In this document: piece by piece, positions 1 to 5,270 of the stretch | Position numbering within the stretch: position 1 is the first letter of the stretch | Layout of the letters: every line of letters starts with the position of its first letter | DNA from: Alphaproteobacteria bacterium | GTDB taxonomy: Bacteria; Pseudomonadota; Alphaproteobacteria; Rhizobiales; Aestuariivirgaceae | Direction of reading: 5' to 3' | Length of the DNA: 9,466 nt | NCBI GenBank assembly: GCA_024639035.1 | Contig: JAHEJE010000096.1 | Coordinates: forward strand, 1-9,466 | Translations under genes and position numbers: made by a program | The notes under the pieces: model-generated | Databases searched by the model: none | Seen by the model: the letters and a program-made list of their open reading frames with translations, nothing else | Told to the model about the DNA's origin: nothing

Positions 1-18
1 CTTCAACCCGCCTTTTTT
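1..18 (+). terminator. Probable 3' half of an intrinsic terminator cut by the left edge
   Basis: The window opens with CTTCAACCCGCC followed directly by six T. A GC-rich arm ending in a T-tract is what the descending arm of a rho-independent terminator looks like. The matching arm (GGCGGGTTGAAG or similar) would lie just outside the window. If so, a plus-strand gene ends immediately to the left. Only half the structure is visible, so this is an inference. Confidence 0.35.
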
Positions 19-299
19 GACGCGCGTTTCAGATTTAGTGAACTCAAATCAAACTTCTGCTGATCCGCCGCGGTCGCTCAAAACTGCGCTCTGGAACCGA
101 AAACCCTGCGATATCAACGAAACTTCCGGCAATTCATGTCAACATTGCACTCCAAGATGGCTGCTCGCGCCTTGCGTCCCCAGCATGTGTTCGTTAATTC
201 AAACGATATGTACTGATAACAGCGACTCGTTTGCGACTATAATCAAGCGTTTTGCGACAGTTTCGCAACCTTAAAATGTTAATGTTTGGTTAACCGGCC
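19..299. other. Gene-free, AT-richer spacer left of creatinase
   Basis: I find no credible gene here. The one open frame (from a TTG at 17 to 274) gives a cysteine-rich, low-complexity product with no recognisable domain and no ribosome-binding site. Base composition is visibly more AT-rich than the coding DNA on its right. The stretch lies between a presumed plus-strand terminator at 1-18 and the 3' end of the minus-strand creatinase gene. Its right third carries repeated TTGCGA motifs, listed separately. Confidence 0.5.
230..268. repeat. Three TTGCGA motifs: direct pair plus inverted pair
   Basis: TTTGCGAC occurs at 230-237 and again at 250-258 (after an extra T), 21 bp apart, about two helical turns. 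The second copy also forms a perfect 6-bp inverted repeat with TCGCAA at 263-268 (TTGCGACAGTTTCGCAA, 252-268). A TATAAT string at 238-243 sits between the direct copies. On the minus strand, TTGCGA (268-263) and GATTAT (245-240) are 17 bp apart, a plausible weak promoter pointing left. The layout looks like a regulator site, but no family can be assigned. The stem is short and lacks a T-tract, so it is unlikely to be the creatinase terminator. Confidence 0.35.
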
Positions 300-1529
300 T
301 CAGCACGCGATGATATTTTGCTGCGGGCCGTAAGGGAAACCTGTGATGTTGCGGTTGCCATCATCAGTGATCACCAGAACGTCATGCTCGCGATAACCGC
401 CGGCGCCGGGCTGGCCTTCGGGGATCATGATCATCGGCTCCATCGACACCACCATTCCCGGTTCCAGAACGGTCTCGACATCCTCGCGCAGCTCAAGGCC
501 CGCTTCGCGGCCGTAGTAGTGCGACAGGACGCCGAATGAGTGGCCATAGCCGAAGCTGCGGTACTGCAACAGATCGTGGCGGGCATAGATCGCATTCAAT
601 TCATGCGCAATGTCGCAACACCGGGCACCGGAAACCAAGAGTTTCAATCCGGTCTCGTGGACCTCGCAATTGACTTCCCAGTAGCGCAGATGGGCATCGC
701 TGGCATGGCGGGCGAACAACGTTCTTTCCAACGCGACATAGTAGCCGCAAGCCATCGGAAAGCAGTTGAGCGAGAGAATGTCGCCGGCCTCGACGGCCCG
801 CGTGGTCAGCGGATTATGGGCACCGTCGGTGTTGATGCCGGACTGGAACCAGGTCCAGGTGTCCATAAGTTCGCTGTCGGGCCAGGACCTGGCGATCTCA
901 CCGATCATCGTCGAGGTGGCGTGGCGGGCAATCTCGAATTCGGCGGCGCCGACCTCCAAAGCCTCCACGCAGGCCGCTCCGCCGATGTCGGCAATGCGGG
1001 CCATCTCGGTGATGTGGGCGATCTCCTCGTCGGATTTGATCATGCGCAGGCGCATGGCATCGTACGAAATGTCGACGATTTCGACCTCCGGCAAGGCGCA
1101 GGCCAGCTGATCGCGCAGGGCAGCCGGCATGTGATCGAACTCAATGGCGATGCGCCGGGCCGGGCCGGCCAGTTGGCGCACTGCATGGAGGAAATTGTCA
1201 CGATGCCAATCGGTATAGGTGAGGTTGTCGCCGAAACTGCGCCGCCAGGGCTGCCCGCCGTCGATGGCGGCGGAAACGGTGGTGGCCTCATCTTGCGTCA
1301 GCACCAGCGCGTAGTTGCGGCCGAACTGGCAGTACAGAAACCCGCTCAGGTAGCAGATGTTGTGGAACGAGGTGAACAGTGCCGCATCGATGGCGCGGTC
1401 CGCCATCAGGGCGCGTACGGCATTCTGCCGCCGGGCCATCTCGGCGTCGGAAAAAGCGCCGCGTGCCCTGGCGCCATTGTTGCGATAGTCAACCAGCCGG
1501 GGTCGGTCGAGCAATGCTGTGGAGTCCAT
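300..1529 (-). CDS. Creatinase (creatine amidinohydrolase, EC 3.5.3.3)
   Basis: Hydrolyses creatine to sarcosine and urea in the cytoplasm. The 409-residue product matches the recalled Pseudomonas putida creatinase (about 403 aa) nearly end to end, including FTSFHNICYLSGFLYC (52-67), NIDGGQPWRR-like AAIDGGQPWRR (87-97), LMDTWTWFQSGINTDGAHNP (221-240), QYRSFGYGHSFG and SMEPMIM. The order is an N-terminal creatinase domain (about 1-160) and a C-terminal M24 'pita-bread' domain. Residues equivalent to catalytic His232, Glu262, His324, Glu358 and His376 of the putida enzyme are present as His238, Glu268, His330, Glu364 and His382, all shifted by six. Creatinases use this fold without metal, unlike M24 aminopeptidases. 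The ATG at 1529 is preferred over the in-frame one at 1616: it gives the family length and follows GGAAAG at about 9 nt. It is divergent from a LysR gene. The next step, sarcosine oxidation, is not encoded beside it. Confidence 0.93.
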   Translation of the reverse strand: MDSTALLDRPRLVDYRNNGARARGAFSDAEMARRQNAVRALMADRAIDAALFTSFHNICYLSGFLYCQFGRNYALVLTQDEATTVSAAIDGGQPWRRSFGDNLTYTDWHRDNFLHAVRQLAGPARRIAIEFDHMPAALRDQLACALPEVEIVDISYDAMRLRMIKSDEEIAHITEMARIADIGGAACVEALEVGAAEFEIARHATSTMIGEIARSWPDSELMDTWTWFQSGINTDGAHNPLTTRAVEAGDILSLNCFPMACGYYVALERTLFARHASDAHLRYWEVNCEVHETGLKLLVSGARCCDIAHELNAIYARHDLLQYRSFGYGHSFGVLSHYYGREAGLELREDVETVLEPGMVVSMEPMIMIPEGQPGAGGYREHDVLVITDDGNRNITGFPYGPQQNIIAC

Positions 1530-1603
1530 CTTCTTGTCTTTCCGGGTTGAGCGTGCACATGAAACCATGTCACCTGGCCATACGGCGAATTTGCCTGAGC
1601 CGG

Positions 1604-1632
1604 AGAAAACGGCCAATTCACATGCAAGTCAA
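1604..1632 (-). promoter_or_regulatory. Candidate creatinase promoter
   Basis: Read on the minus strand, TTGACT (1632-1627) lies 17 bp before TTTTCT (1609-1604). The -35 box is good (five of six) and the -10 weak (about three of six), as expected for an activator-dependent promoter. Transcription would start near 1597, leaving a leader of about 70 nt before the ATG at 1529. This was found by eye only. Confidence 0.3.
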
Positions 1633-1654
1633 AGGATGATATCTCAACACCCAT

Positions 1655-1669
1655 ATGAGCTGAATTCAT
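1655..1669. promoter_or_regulatory. Candidate LysR-type operator (T-N11-A)
   Basis: ATGAGCTGAATTCAT is an interrupted inverted repeat (ATGA/TCAT) containing the T-N11-A signature of LysR-family sites. Its centre (1662) is about 65 bp upstream of the creatinase start inferred near 1597, the usual place for the main LysR recognition site. It also lies just ahead of the regulator's own start codon, which would allow autorepression. GATATC at 1638-1643 falls near -41 to -46 and could be part of an activation half-site. T-N11-A is a loose motif, so position is the main support. Confidence 0.3.
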
Positions 1670-1690
1670 CTGGCCCCGGACCTGAAAGAT

Positions 1691-2599
1691 ATGCAGAAGA
1701 TTCCTCCCCTGACGGCGCTCAGAAGCTTTGAAGCGGCAGCCCGACACGGGAATTTTTCGCAAGCCGCCGATGAGCTTTGCGTCACCCAATCGGCGGTCAG
1801 CCATCAGGTGCGCCAGCTTGAGAGCTGGTTCGGCTTTGCATTGTTCGAGCGCAACGGGCGGCGTATCGCCCTGTCGGAAAAGGGCAAGGAGCTGGCGGTG
1901 GCGCTCGGCGAGGCGTTCGGTGACATCGCGCGCACCTGCCGGCGCATTTCAACCGGCGACGACACGCCGACGCTGACCGTGGCGGCGATCCCGTCGGTCG
2001 CCACCTGCTGGCTGATCCCGCGGCTGTCGCGGTTCTGGCAGGCGCACCCCGGTATCAGGATCAAACTGCTCTATGCCATTCATGGCGCATCGGTCGACTT
2101 CCAGGACGTGGACATTGCGATCGCCTATGGCACCGGCGAATGGCCGGGCCTGAGGGTCACCCGTTTGCTCAACGGCGACGCGCGGCCGGTGTGTTCGCGG
2201 CAATACCTCGACGACAAGGGTCCGTTCGACGATCCGCGCTACCTGCTCGACGCCGATCTTCTGCACGAACAGAACCGACGCGGCTGGGAGAACTGGTTTC
2301 ACAATGCCGAGGTGGCGGCCGATGCTCTGCCAAGCGGGCCGGTGTTCGAGGACTTCAACCTGCTGCGGTCTTCGGCGCTTGCCGGCCACGGCATCGCGCT
2401 GTGCGCGCCGGCGTTGCTTGCCGACGACCTGGCCAGCGGCCGCTTGGTGCAACTGTCCGAGGTCGCGGTTCAGACCAGCCACGACTACTACATTCTGGAG
2501 CCGAACGAGCTGCCCGGTGCCAAACTCGACGCCCGCGAGATCTTCAAAGCCTGGCTGTTGTCGGAAGCGGCGTCCCGCGTGCTGGAACCGGGCGGTTGA
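1691..2599 (+). CDS. LysR-family transcriptional regulator, GcvA-like
   Basis: A 302-residue protein of standard LysR length. Residues about 6-65 form the winged helix-turn-helix: LRSFEAAARHGNFSQAADEL, then VTQSAVSHQVRQLE as the recognition helix region, then the wing (ALFERNGRRIALSEKG). Residues about 90-295 form the periplasmic-binding-like effector domain, with GcvA-group landmarks such as the CWLIPRLSRFWQAHPGI stretch and LRSSALAGHGIALCAPALLADDLASGRLV. It is transcribed away from the creatinase gene across a 161-bp spacer, the classic arrangement for a LysR activator of its divergent neighbour, so a role in creatine-responsive control is likely but inferred. The GcvA-like N-terminus (PPLTALRSFEAAARHG) does not by itself identify the ligand. 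The ATG at 1691 has only a weak purine-rich leader (GAAAG). Confidence 0.9.
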   Translation: MQKIPPLTALRSFEAAARHGNFSQAADELCVTQSAVSHQVRQLESWFGFALFERNGRRIALSEKGKELAVALGEAFGDIARTCRRISTGDDTPTLTVAAIPSVATCWLIPRLSRFWQAHPGIRIKLLYAIHGASVDFQDVDIAIAYGTGEWPGLRVTRLLNGDARPVCSRQYLDDKGPFDDPRYLLDADLLHEQNRRGWENWFHNAEVAADALPSGPVFEDFNLLRSSALAGHGIALCAPALLADDLASGRLVQLSEVAVQTSHDYYILEPNELPGAKLDAREIFKAWLLSEAASRVLEPGG

Positions 2600-2650
2600 T
2601 CAAATCTGTTTTACTTGACGGACCGCCGCCCGCCGCCCCATTGTCCGGCG

Positions 2651-3685
2651 ATGGATCACATACGACTGCATGAACCGGGCGGCGACAGCGGCGAGATGAT
2701 CGACCCGTTCGGGCGCCAGGTTTCCTATCTGAGGGTATCGGTCACCGACCGGTGCGATTTCCGCTGTGTCTATTGCATGGCCGAGAACATGACGTTCCTG
2801 CCCAAGCGCGACCTGCTGACGCTGGAGGAGCTGGACCGGCTGTGCACGGTGTTTGTGGAAAAAGGCGTGAAGAAGCTGCGCCTGACCGGTGGCGAGCCGC
2901 TGGTGCGGCGTAACATCATGTCGCTGATCGAGAACCTGTCGCGGCACCTGAAGACCGGCGCCCTCGAGGAACTGACGATCACCACCAACGGCAGCCAGTT
3001 GGCGCGCTTTGCCGGCGATCTCTACCGCCATGGCGTGCGCCGGCTCAACGTCTCGCTCGACACCCTCGATGCGCGCAAGTTCAAGGACATCACCCGCTGG
3101 GGCGACCTTTCCAAGGTGCTCGATGGCGTCAAGGCGGCGCAGGATGCCGGGCTGGCGGTCAAGATCAACATGGTGGCGCTGAAGAATTTCAACGAGGACG
3201 AAATCGTTGCGATGCTGGAATGGTGCCATGGGCAGGACATGGACCTGACCCTGATCGAGACCATGCCGCTCGGCGATATCGACGGCGACCGCACCGATCA
3301 GTACCTGCCGCTGTCACAGGTACGGGCAAACCTGCTCGACCGTTTCGAAATGGAAGACATCCCGTACAAGACCGGCGGACCTGCCCGTTACGTAAGAGTC
3401 AAGCAGACCGGCGGGCGACTCGGGTTCATAACACCGCTGACGCACAATTTCTGCGAAAGCTGCAACCGGGTGCGGCTGACCTGTACCGGAACGCTGTACA
3501 TGTGCCTCGGCCAGGAAGACGCCGCCGACCTCAGGGCACCGCTCAGGGCTTCGGAAGGAAACCAACTGGTGGCAACGGCCATCGACGAGGCCATCTCGCG
3601 CAAGCCGAAGGGCCACGACTTCGTCATCGACCGCGCCCACAATCGCCCGGCCCTGACCCGGCACATGAGCGTGACGGGCGGCTAA
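2651..3685 (+). CDS. moaA: GTP 3',8-cyclase MoaA (molybdenum cofactor biosynthesis)
   Basis: Radical-SAM enzyme that rearranges GTP to 3',8-cyclo-GTP, the first step of molybdopterin synthesis with MoaC. The 344-residue product has the N-terminal cluster motif CDFRCVYC (Cys35, 39, 42), the SAM-binding GGEP (80-83), TITTNGSQL, LNVSLDTL, and the C-terminal second cluster CESC...C with CxxC-x13-C spacing (Cys268, 271, 285), which binds GTP. It ends in the essential Gly-Gly. Length and the MIDPFGR-like start region fit alphaproteobacterial MoaA. The start is uncertain: TTG 2615 adds 12 residues, while ATG 2696 begins directly at MIDPFGR; none has a clear Shine-Dalgarno, and 2651 best matches the family. 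It lies 51 nt after the LysR gene on the same strand and may share its transcript. No other moa, moe or mob gene is present here. Confidence 0.95.
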   Translation: MDHIRLHEPGGDSGEMIDPFGRQVSYLRVSVTDRCDFRCVYCMAENMTFLPKRDLLTLEELDRLCTVFVEKGVKKLRLTGGEPLVRRNIMSLIENLSRHLKTGALEELTITTNGSQLARFAGDLYRHGVRRLNVSLDTLDARKFKDITRWGDLSKVLDGVKAAQDAGLAVKINMVALKNFNEDEIVAMLEWCHGQDMDLTLIETMPLGDIDGDRTDQYLPLSQVRANLLDRFEMEDIPYKTGGPARYVRVKQTGGRLGFITPLTHNFCESCNRVRLTCTGTLYMCLGQEDAADLRAPLRASEGNQLVATAIDEAISRKPKGHDFVIDRAHNRPALTRHMSVTGG

Positions 3686-3726
3686 CATTCGAATCTCAGA
3701 CCTTGCGTCGCTTTTGATTTGTCATC

Positions 3727-3769
3727 GCAGGCGGCCTGCGCGATCATCGCGCAAATCGGGGAAAGCCCC
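3727..3769. repeat. Cluster of inverted repeats after moaA
   Basis: Three short hairpin-capable repeats are packed into 43 bp. They are GCAGG-CGG-CCTGC (3727-3739), TGCGCGATCATCGCGCA (3737-3753, 8-bp perfect arms around one base) and GGGG-AAAG-CCCC (3758-3769). The first two share TGC at 3737-3739, so in RNA they could not both form fully. No T-tract follows, so this is not an obvious intrinsic terminator for moaA. It could be an operator, an RNA-processing or stability element, or a REP-like sequence. Confidence 0.4.
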
Positions 3770-3785
3770 AATCACAGACAATTCA

Positions 3786-3796
3786 ACGAGGCTCGT
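3786..3796 (+). promoter_or_regulatory. Ribosome-binding site inside a small inverted repeat
   Basis: ACGAG-G-CTCGT is an 11-bp odd palindrome. It contains GAGG (3788-3791), the best Shine-Dalgarno for the ATG at 3801 (about 9 nt spacing), and supports choosing that start. A four-pair hairpin could mask the site, though it would be weak. Confidence 0.35.
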
Positions 3797-3800
3797 CATC

Positions 3801-4664
3801 ATGAAAATGCTGCTAAGACCGTTTCTTGCCGCCCTCGCACTGCTGGTCGCGGCACTGCCGGCGCTTGCCCAGAATCCGCCCAAGCGGGCGATCATCCAGA
3901 TCCAGGGCGACCTCTGGCGGTTTCAGAACAACTTCCATTACTCGGTGTTTCTGGTTACCGCCGACGGTGTGATCGCCACCGATCCGATCAACGCCGATGC
4001 GGCGCGCTGGCTGAAGGCGAAGATCAAGGCACAGTTCAAACAGCCGGTGCGCTACGTCATTCTCAGCCACGATCATGCCGATCACAGCAGTGGCGCCGAG
4101 GTCTTTGCCGAGGACGGTGCGGTCGTGGTTGCGCACAACCGGGCCAAGCGGATCATCGTTGGCGAAAAACGCCCGACAGCTGTGCCCGATGTGACATTCG
4201 ACAGCCGGATGAACATCTCCCTTGGCGGTCAGCAGGTGCGTCTGCGCTATGTTGGCAAGAACCATTCCGACAACATGATCGTGATGCATTTTCCCAAGCA
4301 GCGGGCCCTGTTCGCGGTCGACTTCATTCCGGTGAAAACCGTTGCCTTCCGCGATTTCCCCGATGCCTACATCCCGGAATGGATCCAGTCGCTGCGCAAG
4401 GTCGAGCGGATGGACTTTGACATCCTGGTGCCCGGCCACGGCCGTGTCGGAGACAAGAACGACGTCACCGCCTTTCGCGAGTACATGGACGACCTGTACC
4501 AGCAAGTGTTGCAGCAGGCGCGGCTCGGCAAGAGCCTTGAGACCACGAAGTCGGTCATCGATCTGACGAAGTATGCCAACTGGGGTCAGTTCGAACGCTG
4601 GGCGCCTCTCAACATCGAGGGCATGTATCAGCGCATCCAGCTTAACCGGCGCGGCAATCAGTAG
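3801..4664 (+). CDS. Exported metallo-beta-lactamase-fold hydrolase
   Basis: A 287-residue MBL-fold protein of unknown substrate. Residues 1-23 form a signal peptide (MKMLLRP, then a hydrophobic Leu/Ala core, ending ALPALA before QN), so the enzyme should act in the periplasm. The dinuclear metal site is complete: SHDHADHSS gives His90, His92, Asp94 and His95, then His155 (GKNHSD), Asp174 (FAVDF) and His213 (VPGHG). Asp174 in place of the bridging Cys seen in B1 lactamases points to the glyoxalase-II/lactonase-like side of the superfamily rather than a classical class B1 carbapenemase. The ATG at 3801 is chosen because it begins the signal peptide and follows GAGG; a longer frame from 3714 would bury the signal. 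It follows moaA by 115 bp with no functional link that I recognise. The gene ends with tandem TAG stops (4662-4667). Confidence 0.85.
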   Translation: MKMLLRPFLAALALLVAALPALAQNPPKRAIIQIQGDLWRFQNNFHYSVFLVTADGVIATDPINADAARWLKAKIKAQFKQPVRYVILSHDHADHSSGAEVFAEDGAVVVAHNRAKRIIVGEKRPTAVPDVTFDSRMNISLGGQQVRLRYVGKNHSDNMIVMHFPKQRALFAVDFIPVKTVAFRDFPDAYIPEWIQSLRKVERMDFDILVPGHGRVGDKNDVTAFREYMDDLYQQVLQQARLGKSLETTKSVIDLTKYANWGQFERWAPLNIEGMYQRIQLNRRGNQ

Positions 4665-4921
4665 TAGCCGGCCTAGGGCCCGGGTTGTCGGTCAGGTCCC
4701 GCAGGCACGCCGTTTTGCCGGACACCGAGGGAGTACAGTGCCGCATCCAAGGCGCTCAAGGCCGATGCCACAAAACGCTTGCCCGGGATGCCTGCGGTTC
4801 ACCGTGCGGGATAATGGCATAACTGCCGATCCGTATACGGCGGTGATCTGACCGGAGGTTCAGCCTAACTGGCAGGATTGCAACATTCCAGTAGAATCGG
4901 CCCCTGGGGCAGAATTTCGCC
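4665..4921. other. Intergenic stretch between converging genes
   Basis: No gene is supported in these 257 bp, where the hydrolase gene (plus) and the ABM gene (minus) converge. Small open frames crossing it look like shadows. Visible structure is limited. An imperfect GC-rich hairpin right after the hydrolase stop (CCGGCC-TAG-GGCCCGG, 4668-4683) might help end transcription but lacks a T-tract. CCGTATACGG (4831-4840) is a perfect 10-bp palindrome. GCCCC-T-GGGGC (4900-4910) lies 11 nt beyond the ABM stop and is a weak candidate 3' stem for that transcript. Confidence 0.4.
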
Positions 4922-5266
4922 TCAGCCGTGTTCCTGGCGGCTGTCGCCGGGTGCCTGGGTGCGGTCGCACATGCCATAGTCACGGGCGACCTCGGCAACG
5001 CGCAGGCGGTAGTTGCTGAAAACCCCGGCCCGCCCGGCGGCTTGCGCCTTGCGGTGGCGTGGCAGGGCGCGCCAGCTGGCAATCGCTTCCTCGCTCTCCC
5101 AGAATGACAAGGAAAGCAACTTGCCGGGTTCCGTCAGGCTTTCGAAACGTTCCACGGAGACGAAGCCGGGGATTTTTTCAAGCTCCGGCCTCAGCGCTGC
5201 AACATGGTCGAAATAGTCATCCTGGCGGCCCTCGGCAGGCCAGAATTCAAAGACGATGACATGCAT
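4922..5266 (-). CDS. ABM-fold small protein (antibiotic biosynthesis monooxygenase family)
   Basis: A 114-residue single-domain protein of the dimeric ferredoxin-like ABM fold. It begins MHVIVFEFWPAEGRQDDYFDH and has the typical pattern of an early beta strand, a 'PGFVSVERFES' turn, 'LLSLSFWESEEAIASWR', and a closing 'HRKAQAAGRAGVFSNYRLRVAEV' block. Members include cofactor-free quinone-forming monooxygenases and haem-degrading enzymes, but many have no known activity, so no reaction is assigned. Its ATG lies 4 nt after the stop codon of the flavoprotein gene, and its ribosome-binding site (GAGG in GAGGTAGGGTAACGCC) sits in that gene's final codons, so the two are almost certainly co-transcribed and translationally coupled. 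It may act on, or detoxify, a product of the flavoprotein. The hydrophilic last 15 or so residues extend past the core fold. Confidence 0.85.
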   Translation of the reverse strand: MHVIVFEFWPAEGRQDDYFDHVAALRPELEKIPGFVSVERFESLTEPGKLLSLSFWESEEAIASWRALPRHRKAQAAGRAGVFSNYRLRVAEVARDYGMCDRTQAPGDSRQEHG

Positions 5267-5270
5267 GGCG

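Noticed and set aside
17..274. 85-codon plus-strand frame at the left edge
   Set aside because: TTG start, no ribosome-binding site, low-complexity product with no domain, and it overlaps likely regulatory repeats.
540..1550. 336-codon frame antisense to creatinase
   Set aside because: Shadow of a GC-rich gene: the product has no recognisable domain, whereas the opposite strand matches creatinase end to end.
2600..3229. 209-codon minus-strand frame over moaA
   Set aside because: Antisense shadow of moaA, which has all its cluster and SAM motifs.
4831..4840. CCGTATACGG perfect palindrome as an operator
   Set aside because: A single 10-bp palindrome in a spacer between gene 3' ends, with no promoter near it; one such site is expected by chance.
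4756..5082. 108-codon minus-strand frame overlapping the ABM gene and the spacer
   Set aside because: Out-of-frame shadow of the ABM gene with no domain and no plausible ribosome-binding site.
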